The notes under the pieces were generated by a model. That model was not told where the DNA came from, searched no databases, and saw only the letters and a program-made list of their open reading frames with translations. Position numbers and translations under genes: made by a program. From contig NZ_AZGF01000003.1 of the NCBI RefSeq assembly GCF_001434475.1, positions 80,659-144,658 of the forward strand: 64,000 bases of DNA. Direction: 5' to 3'. Positions 13,791 to 21,509 of the stretch are shown here, piece after piece. The DNA is from Paucilactobacillus suebicus DSM 5007 = KCTC 3549 (lineage in GTDB: Bacteria > Bacillota > Bacilli > Lactobacillales > Lactobacillaceae). Every line of letters starts with the position of its first letter. Position 1 is the first letter of the stretch.

Positions 13791-15000
13791 TTTTTCCCCG
13801 AATTGTCAAACCAAGTGCAACAAATAGACCTATTTCAAAAAATTGGTATAGTTAGTCAGCTAACTCGGGAACAATGTCCGCAGGACATTTATAGTCCAAG
13901 CACCTTCTTGGACGGTGATTAAGTGTATATTGAACTTCTTGAATATCAATAATGGAAAAATCTTTGAATGATTTTCCTTTAGGAAAGAATTCTCGAAGTA
14001 AGCCATTAGTGTTTTCATTGGTGCCACGCTCCCAAGGTGAATAAAGGTGAGCAAAATAGACATCTGTTCCAGAAACATTATCCAGCAATGCAAACTCACT
14101 ACCATTGTCGAACGTTATTGTGCTGAAGTGTTGAGATCCATAGTTATCAATGACAGACTGAAGTGCCTTTCGACAAGTATCAGCGTGATAATTTGAGATC
14201 TTCACTATTATTTCTAATCGACTTGAGCGTTCCGTCAAAGTCATTAGTGCAGGTTCAGTGTCGACACGCTTTGCCTTAATTAAATCACCCTCCCAATGTC
14301 CAAACTCAACTCGTTTTTCAACGCTGGCTGGATGCAATTCGATTGATTTACCCAGTATTTTTTTATTGATTCTGTTATGGCGCTTACCAGCATGTTTTAC
14401 ACGACGGCGTAGTTTAATTGGTAGATCTTGATTTCTCAATGAAAAAAGGTTGCACTCAATATATCTGTACACCGTTGGTGTTGAAGGGCATGGGTAACTC
14501 GGATAATTCTGTCTAAACCAATGTACAAATGTATCAACACTGTGTAAACTCGGCTTTGATCTAAGTGCTTTAGTGAGTAACTCAATAAAGAATCCACATT
14601 TGGCAAATAGTCCTTTCCAAACACAATGTGAACGATGTTCACGATAAACGGCTTCACCAGTATCTGCAAAATAGGTTGTATAAGCACAATGTCGCTGAGA
14701 ATCTATCTGTGTTGTTGTGCCTCGTTTCAGTTCACGATATACAGTACTTGCATTACGTCCGATTAAATCTGCAATTTTATGAACTGGAACACCGAGTTTA
14801 TAAAATGATTCAATTTGCCCACGCTCATATGATTGTAGTTGTTGGTAGTGCCTGTGAGTAGTATTCTTAGATTGGGTCATGAAGAGATTCCTTTCTTACT
14901 TTGTTTAGTCGCTTATAAGAATAGGTCTTCATGGCCTTTTTATCTAGACTAAATGGTCTAGTTGGTTAATGTTGCACTTCGATTTTAAATCGGGGAAAAA
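13791..15000 (-). mobile_element. IS30-family insertion sequence, apparently intact
   Basis: The ends carry imperfect inverted repeats: TTTTTCCCCGA at 13791 and, complementary, TCGGGGAAAAA ending at 15000, with a second block AAGTGCAACA further in on both sides. One transposase gene fills the element. The dinucleotide AT stands outside both ends (13789-13790 and 15001-15002), fitting a 2-bp target duplication, which is usual for IS30. The length is about 1210 bp. Exact ends could shift by a base because of flanking T and A runs. Confidence 0.75.
13852..14880 (-). CDS. IS30-family transposase
   Basis: This 342-residue transposase has an N-terminal helix-turn-helix (YERGQIESFYKLGVPVHKIA and NASTVYRELKRG), a basic linker and a C-terminal DDE integrase core. 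The core shows HWEGDLI with the first Asp, TFDNGSEFA with the second and PWERGTNENTNGLLREFFPK with the Glu. The length is normal and the frame is open, so it may be active. It catalyses cut-and-paste or circle-mediated movement of its own element. It sits next to a decayed fragment of another transposase. Confidence 0.93.
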   Translation of the reverse strand: MTQSKNTTHRHYQQLQSYERGQIESFYKLGVPVHKIADLIGRNASTVYRELKRGTTTQIDSQRHCAYTTYFADTGEAVYREHRSHCVWKGLFAKCGFFIELLTKALRSKPSLHSVDTFVHWFRQNYPSYPCPSTPTVYRYIECNLFSLRNQDLPIKLRRRVKHAGKRHNRINKKILGKSIELHPASVEKRVEFGHWEGDLIKAKRVDTEPALMTLTERSSRLEIIVKISNYHADTCRKALQSVIDNYGSQHFSTITFDNGSEFALLDNVSGTDVYFAHLYSPWERGTNENTNGLLREFFPKGKSFKDFSIIDIQEVQYTLNHRPRRCLDYKCPADIVPELAD

Positions 15001-15010
15001 ATCAGCAGTC

Positions 15011-15043
15011 AAAAAAGGCCTACCATTTTCGGTAAGCCTTTTT
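15011..15043. terminator. Terminator of glnRA
   Basis: AAAAAAGGC-TACC pairs with GGTA-GCCTTTTT around ATTTTC. It lies 30 bp after the glnA stop on the minus strand and is nearly symmetrical, so it works in both directions and separates glnA from the insertion sequence. Confidence 0.75.
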
Positions 15044-15073
15044 GCTATAATATCTTAATTATAAGTCAGTAAA

Positions 15074-16414
15074 TTAGTACTTCTCAACGTACTGATCGCG
15101 TTCCCATTCACTAACCTGTTGACGATAAGCGTCCCATTCAAGGTTCTTAGCCTCCATAAAACTCTTGTATAAATGATCGCCCATCGAGTGCTTAAGTACT
15201 TCGTCCGTCTCAAGATACTTAAGAGCATTGTGAAGTGTTGATGGCAAACTGATAATATTGTTATCTTCACGTTCTGTTTCATCCATCCGGTAAATATTAC
15301 GATCAACACTATCGTTTGGCTGAATATCTGCCTTGACACCGTCTAAGCCTGCTTCAAGTACAGCAGCAATTGCCAAGTATGGATTAGCTGAAGGATCAAC
15401 TGAACGTAATTCTAGACGTGTTGAAACGCCACGAGCATTTGGTACTCGAATTAATGGTGAACGGTTTGAGCCAGACCAAGCAACGTATACTGGTGCTTCA
15501 AAGCCAGGAACCAATCGTTTGTACGAGTTAACGATTGGGTTGGTGATAGCTGTAAAGTTACGTGCATGCTTCAATAATCCACCTAAGAAGTTATAAGCGG
15601 TATGTGACAAATCAAGGTCTCCGCCATCTTCGTAGAATGTATTACCATCTTTATTGAAAAGTGACATGTTGATATGCATACCGGAACCATTGATACCTGA
15701 TAATGGTTTTGGCATGAATGTTGCGAATAAACCATACTTACGAGCGACAGTCTTAACAACTAACTTGAACGTTTGAATGTTATCTGCGGCTTCCAGTGCA
15801 TTTGCATACTTAAAATCAATTTCGTGTTGACCTGGAGCAACTTCGTGGTGAGCAGCTTCAATTTCAAAGCCCATATTTTCAAGCTCTAGCACGATATCGC
15901 GGCGGCAATTTTCGCCTAAGTCCATTGGCGCCATATCGAAGTAACTGCCTTGGTCATTTAATTTTGTTGTTGGTTTACCAGCTTCGTCCATCTTAAAGAG
16001 GAAGAATTCTGGTTCAGGTCCGATGTTAAAATCAGTGAAGCCTGCAGACTTCATGTCATCAAGTACACGAATCAAGTTATTACGTGGGTCACCAGCGAAT
16101 GGCTTACGATCAGCCGTGTAAACTTCGCAAATTACACGAGCAACTTTGCCGTGTTCTGCACCCCATGGAAATACAAGCCATGTTGACATGTCTGGATAAA
16201 GGTACATATCACTTTCTTCAATTCGAACGAATCCATCGATTGATGATCCATCAAACATAATTTTGTTAGCCAAAAGTTTGTCTAATTGACTGATTGGAAT
16301 CTCAACGTTCTTGATAGTGCCAAACAGATCGGTAAACATCAATCTGAGAAAACGTACATTTTCATCCTTAATTAACTGTCGAACCTCATCGTCTGTATAT
16401 ACATGCTTAGCCAT
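15074..16414 (-). CDS. glnA: Glutamine synthetase, type I
   Basis: This 446-residue enzyme makes glutamine from glutamate, ammonia and ATP in the cytosol. The beta-grasp N-domain ([15 protein letters not shown]) is followed by the catalytic domain with FDGSSIDGF, the ATP and metal motif [13 protein letters not shown] and the glutamate site NRSPLIRVP. The length is that of the short GSI-alpha form of Firmicutes, which lacks the adenylylation insertion and is feedback-controlled with GlnR. It follows glnR by 46 bp with no terminator between, so glnR-glnA is one operon. Confidence 0.97.
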   Translation of the reverse strand: MAKHVYTDDEVRQLIKDENVRFLRLMFTDLFGTIKNVEIPISQLDKLLANKIMFDGSSIDGFVRIEESDMYLYPDMSTWLVFPWGAEHGKVARVICEVYTADRKPFAGDPRNNLIRVLDDMKSAGFTDFNIGPEPEFFLFKMDEAGKPTTKLNDQGSYFDMAPMDLGENCRRDIVLELENMGFEIEAAHHEVAPGQHEIDFKYANALEAADNIQTFKLVVKTVARKYGLFATFMPKPLSGINGSGMHINMSLFNKDGNTFYEDGGDLDLSHTAYNFLGGLLKHARNFTAITNPIVNSYKRLVPGFEAPVYVAWSGSNRSPLIRVPNARGVSTRLELRSVDPSANPYLAIAAVLEAGLDGVKADIQPNDSVDRNIYRMDETEREDNNIISLPSTLHNALKYLETDEVLKHSMGDHLYKSFMEAKNLEWDAYRQQVSEWERDQYVEKY

Positions 16415-16460
16415 ATAAATACCTTACCTTTCTTATACCCAACAACATTAAAATGTTTTT

Positions 16461-16841
16461 TTATCGGAGCTTGGGACTAGTTGGAGACATACCTTGCAGT
16501 CCGCCAGCACGGAGAATTTCATCATGAAGAATTTCGCGAACATCATCGTCTGTTAGTGTCTTACTTTGTTGTTCTTTGCGGTGTTCTTGATCCAGTTGCT
16601 TCTGCATAAAGATTTCTCGAATGCCGGCCATATTAAGACCCTCATCAAGATAATCTTTAATTTCCAGTAAACGATCAACGTCGTTTAGTGAGTACAGTCG
16701 GCGATTACCATCACTGCGCTCAGGCTTAATCAACTCCTGAGTTTCATAATAGCGAATCTGCCTTGCAGTTAAGTTGGTCAATTTCATCACAGTACCAATT
16801 GGCAAGACTGCTAATGAACGTCTGAGTTCCTTTTCCTTCAT
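16461..16841 (-). CDS. glnR: Nitrogen regulator GlnR (MerR family)
   Basis: This 126-residue MerR-type repressor has an N-terminal winged helix (GTVMKLTNLTARQIRYYETQ) and a dimerisation helix, plus a C-terminal tail that senses feedback-inhibited glutamine synthetase. GGAAGGAGGG supports the ATG at 16841. It is the first gene of glnRA. A perfect GlnR site lies in its own promoter, so it represses the operon when nitrogen is plentiful. Confidence 0.95.
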   Translation of the reverse strand: MKEKELRRSLAVLPIGTVMKLTNLTARQIRYYETQELIKPERSDGNRRLYSLNDVDRLLEIKDYLDEGLNMAGIREIFMQKQLDQEHRKEQQSKTLTDDDVREILHDEILRAGGLQGMSPTSPKLR

Positions 16842-16871
16842 GAATCAACCCTCCTTCCTGATTACGTAAAA

Positions 16872-16924
16872 AGCATAACAGCGAAAATTATAAAAGTCAA
16901 TGTTTCATGTCATGTTTTCTAACA
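16872..16924 (-). promoter_or_regulatory. glnRA promoter and GlnR operator
   Basis: On the minus strand TGTTAGAAAACATGACA (16908-16924) fits the GlnR/TnrA consensus TGTNA-N7-TNACA exactly. Downstream TTGACT (16895-16900) and TATGCT (16872-16877) are 17 bp apart. The operator lies just upstream of the -35 box. Confidence 0.8.
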
Positions 16925-16938
16925 TATAACTAAATGAC

Positions 16939-17862
16939 TTACTTTCGTAACCATTCGGTAGCTATTTGGTTAATTTCGGTAACTGAATTAGTATGTTCTA
17001 CTAAATTAAACCAAGTGACATCCATTTTATTACGGAACCAGGTTAATTGACGTTTAGCATAGTGACGCGAATCTTGCTTGATTTTTTCAACAGCAGTTTG
17101 AAAATCACACTTCTGATCAAAATAATCGAATAGTTCACGATACCCAATTCCTTTACCTGACTGAAAATTAACTCCATTTTGATCGTAGAGCCATCGTGCT
17201 TCTTGTTGAAGACCTTCATCTAACATTTGATTAACGCGTTGATTTATACGGTTATAAAGCAGTTTTCGATCAGTATTCAGGCCTATTAGCTTAAATTCAT
17301 TAGTACTATGTTTTTGTATTTGATCGGAAAAAAGATGGCCAGTTTTTTCAATCACTTCTAGTGCTCTAATTACCCTTCTATCATTATTAACTGGGATTCC
17401 AACTGCAGCTTTGTGATCAAGATCATTTAAATGGTCCCAAAGTTGCTGCTTACCGTTTAAGTCTGCAAATGCATGCCATTTAGCTCTAATTGCTTCGGAT
17501 TCTGAATCAAATTGATCATTTCCAAGTGCAAGATTTTCTACTAATGATTGGACATAAAATCCCGTTCCACCAACAACAATGGGCTGTTTCCCCCGAGCAA
17601 CAATATCATCTATTGTCTTATTAGCAAGGGATTGAAAGTCAGAAACAGAAAACCGTTCATTAATCTCTCTGATATTGATTAAATGATGTGTTATTCCTTG
17701 CATTTCCTTCGGCAATATTTTTGCAGTTCCAATATCCAGATGCTTGTATACTTGCATTGAATCACCTGAAATAATTTCTCCATTCAACTCTTTTGCCATT
17801 TTCAAAGATAATTCAGTTTTGCCAACTGCCGTTGGGCCGACAATCGCTAGTACTTTAGTCAA
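16939..17862 (-). CDS. miaA: tRNA dimethylallyltransferase MiaA
   Basis: This 307-residue enzyme transfers a dimethylallyl group to A37 of tRNAs that read codons starting with U. The P-loop GPTAVGKTELS is at residues 9-19, the conserved Asp in SGDSMQVYKHLDIGTAK follows, and VGGTGFYVQSL is present near residue 105. The start is TTG at 17862, 9 nt after AAGGAG. It lies upstream of glnR on the same strand, but glnR has its own promoter in the 97-bp gap. Confidence 0.95.
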   Translation of the reverse strand: MTKVLAIVGPTAVGKTELSLKMAKELNGEIISGDSMQVYKHLDIGTAKILPKEMQGITHHLINIREINERFSVSDFQSLANKTIDDIVARGKQPIVVGGTGFYVQSLVENLALGNDQFDSESEAIRAKWHAFADLNGKQQLWDHLNDLDHKAAVGIPVNNDRRVIRALEVIEKTGHLFSDQIQKHSTNEFKLIGLNTDRKLLYNRINQRVNQMLDEGLQQEARWLYDQNGVNFQSGKGIGYRELFDYFDQKCDFQTAVEKIKQDSRHYAKRQLTWFRNKMDVTWFNLVEHTNSVTEINQIATEWLRK

Positions 17863-17945
17863 TTTATCAAACTCCTTTTGTGAATGACTGGTAAATGTGA
17901 TCGTTTTCTTGCATAATAGGGTAAATAAGAATTGGGGGTATGATC

Positions 17946-18122
17946 ATGAAACAATTTGCAAAGGGCTTTGTAATTGGAACGGCTGCCACAGTTGGTGCCG
18001 TTATTGGCGGTATTGCAACATTCCGCAAGCACGTGGTTAAGCCAATTGAGGAAGAAGAAACAAGATTTGAGGAAAATCGTAAAGCGGCTGTCAGAAAAGG
18101 TCGTTCTGCACACAACAAATAA
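17946..18122 (+). CDS. DUF3042 family small membrane-associated protein
   Basis: The ATG at 17946 lies 7 nt after GGGGG and gives 58 residues; the ATG at 17940 is too close to the ribosome site. One hydrophobic segment (FVIGTAATVGAVIGGIATF, residues 8-26) is followed by a basic and acidic tail. This matches the DUF3042 family, which is common in Lactobacillales and has no known function. It is divergent from miaA and followed by its own terminator. Minus-strand frames over the same bases are shadows. Confidence 0.8.
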   Translation: MKQFAKGFVIGTAATVGAVIGGIATFRKHVVKPIEEEETRFEENRKAAVRKGRSAHNK

Positions 18123-18151
18123 TTTATTTCCGTTTCATGAAGTTATGTATG

Positions 18152-18193
18152 AAAGAAGACAGGTTACCTTATTAGGTTGCGTGTCTTCTTTTT
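18152..18193 (+). terminator. Terminator of the DUF3042 gene
   Basis: AAAGAAGAC (18152-18160) pairs with GTCTTCTTT (18183-18191), followed by T residues, 30 bp after the stop codon. Confidence 0.6.
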
Positions 18194-18213
18194 GATTTTC
18201 ATTAACAAAATTA

Positions 18214-18247
18214 AGGAGGCTAGAAATTACTTTCTCAGCCTCCTATT
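18214..18247 (-). terminator. Terminator of the rhodanese/glk operon
   Basis: AGGAGGCT (18214-18221) and AGCCTCCT (18237-18244) form an 8-bp stem plus weaker inner pairs (AGAAA/TTTCT). It lies 12 bp after the rhodanese stop on the minus strand, with a modest T-tract (TTAATTTTG). Confidence 0.6.
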
Positions 18248-18258
18248 TTGATTGTAAA

Positions 18259-18672
18259 TTAATATTTCTTCGTCTTTGTTTTACCACTCCAACGAGCGTA
18301 GCCATTTTTTAGAATGGAGATATCCTTATACCCTTGCTTACCAAGAGTTGATGCTGCACGTGTACTCAAAGTCATGCCTTGATCGTAAAGATAAACTGGA
18401 AGGTCTTTTCGGATCTCCACATATCGCTGTTTCAACATGCTATAAGGTACGCTACGTGCACCAAGAATATGTCCCTTGTCAAAGTCAGTCTTTTCACGCA
18501 AATCGATGACCTGAGCTTTCCTCATACCGTCTTCAAATACATCTTCTTCAAGAACTTTAGCGAACCTCTTCCGACGGATGGACTGTGTAATCGTGCTCCC
18601 GATCCAAATAACAATAACAATTAATAATATAACATCGACCGCGATCAATGCTTTGCTAACTCCAACTACCAA
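18259..18672 (-). CDS. Membrane-anchored rhodanese-like protein, catalytic Cys absent
   Basis: I place the start at TTG 18672, 8 nt after GGAGG; a frame from 18687 overlaps the ribosome site. The roughly 137-residue protein has one N-terminal membrane helix (ALIAVDVILLIVIVIWIG) and a cytosolic rhodanese domain. At the usual active-site loop the sequence is VYLYDQGMTLSTRAA, with Asp where active rhodaneses have Cys. It is therefore probably a non-catalytic binding domain. YqhL-like proteins of Bacilli are similar in size. It is the last gene of the glk operon. Confidence 0.85.
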   Translation of the reverse strand: MVVGVSKALIAVDVILLIVIVIWIGSTITQSIRRKRFAKVLEEDVFEDGMRKAQVIDLREKTDFDKGHILGARSVPYSMLKQRYVEIRKDLPVYLYDQGMTLSTRAASTLGKQGYKDISILKNGYARWSGKTKTKKY

Positions 18673-18695
18673 ATCAAATTCCTCCAAAAATCAAA

Positions 18696-19664
18696 TTACT
18701 CAAATCTTTGAGCCAACGAAGCAGCTCCGATGACGCCAGCGTCATTTCCGAGTTCAGCTAACTTTAATGATGTAGAATCGCGAACAGTTGCAAATGCGTA
18801 TTCCTGGAATGATGTGTTAACACGATCAAGTAGGAATTTACCTGCTGCAGATACGCCTCCGCCAATTACAACAAACTCTGGATTTAAGATATTACTAATA
18901 TTAGCACATGCGAGCCCAAGATAGTGTGCCACTTTATCGACAACTTCATTTGCTAAGAAGTCATCTTCTTTTTCAGCCAAATCAAAAACAATTTTTGAAG
19001 TAATTTCCTGTCCATCGTCAATCATTGCTTTTAATTTGCTGTCACCGGCGTATTGTTCAGCTGCGTCCGTTGCTAAGTGCACAACGCCAGTTGCTGCAGC
19101 GTACTGTTCAAGACAACCATGATTACCACAAGTACATAGATAGCCCCCGGGCTGAACAATCATGTGGCCAATTTCACCGCCGGCACCGTTAATTCCGTGA
19201 ACTAATTGTCCGTTAGAAATTACTCCACCACCAACACCAGTACCAAGTGTCACAAAGACAACCTCATTACCGTTATTGCCAGCACCCTTCCATCGTTCAC
19301 CAAGTGCAGCAACGTTTGCATCATTATCAACCGCCGCTTTTAATCCTGTACCTGTTTCCAGTTGTTCAATAATTGGTTGCGAGGTCTTCCAGTTAAGGTT
19401 AAATGCACCCGTAACAGTTCCTTTGTGAAGATTGACTGTGCCGGGTGTTCCAATACCGATACCGACAAATTGATCCCGAGACATCTTATACAAATCTATG
19501 TGGTGATTGATTGATTCGACAATGCTAGGAACAATATGTTGTCCATCATCCAAAATATTGGTCCTAAAAGCCCATTTTTGTTGAACTTCACCATTTTCAG
19601 TCAAAATTGCAAACTTAATTGTCGTGCCGCCTAAATCAACACCGATTAACTTTTTACTACTCAT
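18696..19664 (-). CDS. glk: Glucokinase, ROK family
   Basis: The ATG at 19664 follows GGAGG by 7 nt and gives 322 residues; a GTG one codon earlier is unlikely. The phosphate motif GVDLGGTTIKFAI is at the N-terminus. The ROK zinc cluster CTCGNHGCLEQYA, with the conserved GHM histidine before it, is near residue 170. It phosphorylates cytosolic glucose using ATP. Its start shares one base with the stop of yqgQ (TGATG), so the two are translationally coupled. Confidence 0.93.
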   Translation of the reverse strand: MSSKKLIGVDLGGTTIKFAILTENGEVQQKWAFRTNILDDGQHIVPSIVESINHHIDLYKMSRDQFVGIGIGTPGTVNLHKGTVTGAFNLNWKTSQPIIEQLETGTGLKAAVDNDANVAALGERWKGAGNNGNEVVFVTLGTGVGGGVISNGQLVHGINGAGGEIGHMIVQPGGYLCTCGNHGCLEQYAAATGVVHLATDAAEQYAGDSKLKAMIDDGQEITSKIVFDLAEKEDDFLANEVVDKVAHYLGLACANISNILNPEFVVIGGGVSAAGKFLLDRVNTSFQEYAFATVRDSTSLKLAELGNDAGVIGAASLAQRFE

Positions 19665-19891
19665 CACACGTCCTCCTTGAGACCATTCCTTGTTTCTAAT
19701 TGTTCTTCCAAATGGTGTTCATGGCGCAAAACAAGTTTTGCCTTTAAATAATCATCATGTGATACGACACCTGATTTAAACAAGTTATCTAGTTCAAGTG
19801 CCATCAGCTCAATATCCCACTTACGTTTGCCAACATAGACGTAAACTCCGAATTCTTTGAGCAACTGTTGAACATCATATAACGTTTTCAT
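19664..19891 (-). CDS. yqgQ: YqgQ-like protein (DUF910)
   Basis: This 75-residue helical protein (MKTLYDVQQLLKEFGVYVYV-GKRKWDIELM-) is a clear member of the small YqgQ family, found next to glucokinase in most Bacilli. Its function is not known. GAGGTG precedes the ATG. Gene order rhomboid-yqgQ-glk is conserved in Firmicutes. Confidence 0.9.
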   Translation of the reverse strand: MKTLYDVQQLLKEFGVYVYVGKRKWDIELMALELDNLFKSGVVSHDDYLKAKLVLRHEHHLEEQLETRNGLKEDV

Positions 19892-19903
19892 TAGTCAATC
19901 ACC

Positions 19904-20575
19904 TCAGATCGTTCCCATACCCATTTGGTAAAACATAACAACTATTACAAGCAATATGATGCCACTTAGAAAACGCTTTATCAAGTTGATTTTACCAATT
20001 TGTGGAGTTCCTACAACATATCCCATCAAAAAGCCACCAACTAATCCACCTAAATGACCATATATATCGATACCAGGCATAAATAGATCGAATACTAAAT
20101 TAATTGCCACAAATGTCAAAAATTGACGGCTGAGAAGCCGAATATACGGATTATGGTGAAATGATTCACCCAGCATTAGAAATGCCCCAAACAAGCCAAA
20201 AATGGCCGTGCTGGCTCCAGCAGAAAGTGAATTAGGCAAGAACACGAAGCTGGCCAAATTTCCAGTGAGTGCACTGACAAAATAGATTGACAAAAACCGT
20301 GCGTGACCAAACATGTTTTCAATTTGAGTGCCAATGTAATACACAGTTACGGAATTAACAACCAAATGCATGAGGCCAATATGAAGAAAAACTGGTGTAA
20401 TTAATCGCCACCATTGTCCTTCTTGAATCAGTGTGCCAACCTTTGCGCCAAACTCGATTAAAATCTGTGTATTAGTTGATCCTCCGGCAACCGTCATTAA
20501 TATAAATACGATTACTTGTATCAAAACAATTGCCTGAGTGCAAAATGCCTGTTGCTTTAAATTATTCCAACTCAT
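19904..20575 (-). CDS. Rhomboid family intramembrane serine protease
   Basis: The ATG at 20575 follows AGGGAG by 6 nt. The 223-residue protein has about six membrane helices. The active-site serine is in AGASTAIFG (residue about 122) and the catalytic histidine in YGHLGGLVGG near residue 175. It cleaves membrane proteins within the bilayer, and B. subtilis YqgP is the nearest known type. It overlaps the 5-formyl-THF cyclo-ligase gene by 14 bp. Confidence 0.92.
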   Translation of the reverse strand: MSWNNLKQQAFCTQAIVLIQVIVFILMTVAGGSTNTQILIEFGAKVGTLIQEGQWWRLITPVFLHIGLMHLVVNSVTVYYIGTQIENMFGHARFLSIYFVSALTGNLASFVFLPNSLSAGASTAIFGLFGAFLMLGESFHHNPYIRLLSRQFLTFVAINLVFDLFMPGIDIYGHLGGLVGGFLMGYVVGTPQIGKINLIKRFLSGIILLVIVVMFYQMGMGTI

Positions 20576-21125
20576 TGTTTTCTCCCTCAGCAATTATTAA
20601 ATGACCAATTCTAACATCAAATTCATCAACAGGCCAAGTGATTTTACCCTGAATCTGTGCAGACAAGACCAGACTAACTGTGTTACCACCATATTTTGAC
20701 AGGTATCGGTCATAGTAACCAGCACCAAATCCGAGTCGACTATGATCACTTGCAAATGAAACCCCTGGGACAATGATCAAGTCTATTTGCTCCTGATTAT
20801 ATATCTGTCCATTGACAGGTTCATCAATGCCAAATTTTTGCTTGAATTTAGTGTCGTCATCTAACAATACAAATTCCATTTGTCTGTGTGGCAATGTTCT
20901 CGGAATAACAATTTTTTTGTTTGATTCAATCGCTTGTTGGATGATTGGCGCCGTATTTACTTCAATCGATTGGCTTTTAGTAACTGCAATTATCTTTGCT
21001 GATTGCCATTCCGCAGAATTAAACAGGTGTGCATACATTGATTGCTCTTGACGTTCCTTTTCGTGAGCATTCATTGCGGACATTTCGCCAATGTAGTGTT
21101 TTCGAGCCTGTGTTTTGTCGTTAAT
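20562..21125 (-). CDS. 5-formyltetrahydrofolate cyclo-ligase, possible ATT start
   Basis: The enzyme turns 5-formyl-THF into 5,10-methenyl-THF with ATP. FGAGYYDRYL, the conserved C-terminal nucleotide and folate motif, and VPGVSFASDHSRLGFG are present. The first in-frame ATG (21083) has no ribosome site and would remove the family's N-terminal helix. Reading 14 codons further gives (I)NDKTQARKHYIGE, which looks like the usual basic N-terminus. The only possible start there is ATT at 21125, 9 nt after GAGG, and a TAG blocks the frame 5 codons beyond. The enzyme call is firm; the ATT start is inference. Confidence 0.85.
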   Translation of the reverse strand: MNDKTQARKHYIGEMSAMNAHEKERQEQSMYAHLFNSAEWQSAKIIAVTKSQSIEVNTAPIIQQAIESNKKIVIPRTLPHRQMEFVLLDDDTKFKQKFGIDEPVNGQIYNQEQIDLIIVPGVSFASDHSRLGFGAGYYDRYLSKYGGNTVSLVLSAQIQGKITWPVDEFDVRIGHLIIAEGENNELE

Positions 21126-21164
21126 TGCAGTTCGCCTCTATTCAAAATTTTGTGTAATAGATAC

Positions 21165-21200
21165 AAAAAGAGTAGCAACAAAGAATCTTGTTACTACCCT
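21165..21200 (-). terminator. Terminator of rpmG
   Basis: GTAGCAACA (21172-21180) and TGTTACTAC (21189-21197) pair with one mismatch. On the minus strand TCTTTTTG follows. It lies about 40 bp after the rpmG stop and 40 bp before the cyclo-ligase gene, so that gene needs read-through or a promoter within this stretch. Confidence 0.65.
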
Positions 21201-21237
21201 TTAATACATAACCTGGCACAAGACCATTATATGTTAA

Positions 21238-21387
21238 TTATTTTGTTTCACGATGTAAAGTAACCTTGTGATCCCGTGGGCAGTACTTCTTTAATTCAAT
21301 ACGGTCGGGATTGTTACGACGGTTCTTACTTGATAAGTAATTCCGTTCATGGCATTCAGTACATTCTAATGTGATGTGTACGCGCAT
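21238..21387 (-). CDS. rpmG: 50S ribosomal protein L33
   Basis: This 49-codon gene starts with ATG at 21387, 8 nt after GGAGG, and begins [18 protein letters not shown]. It has a C-x2-C pair at residues 9 and 12 and one further Cys at residue 36; the fourth zinc position is Asp (CPRD). The C-terminal LHRETK is the L33 signature. It is a bicistronic neighbour of the cyclo-ligase but has its own terminator. Confidence 0.93.
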   Translation of the reverse strand: MRVHITLECTECHERNYLSSKNRRNNPDRIELKKYCPRDHKVTLHRETK

Positions 21388-21509
21388 GGCTGAAACCTCC
21401 AAACTTTTTTAATCGGGTGGAACCCTAACTCGTATAACTATATCATTAATTAACCCTTTTGGCTAGTGATTTATGACAGTTTGTTAAGTAAAGTTCCTTG
21501 ACATGCTTG

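Noticed and set aside
15055..15596. Open frames on the opposite strand and other frames within glnA
   Set aside because: They lack ribosome sites and follow the codon bias of glnA, whose product is unmistakable. The same holds for most overlapping frames elsewhere.
17859..18118. Minus-strand frames of 83-84 codons over the DUF3042 gene
   Set aside because: The plus-strand frame has a ribosome site, a membrane helix and a family match; the minus frames have none of these.
21238..21387. Missing fourth zinc Cys in L33 as an anomaly
   Set aside because: L33 proteins of Firmicutes often have a non-Cys residue at that position, so it is ordinary.
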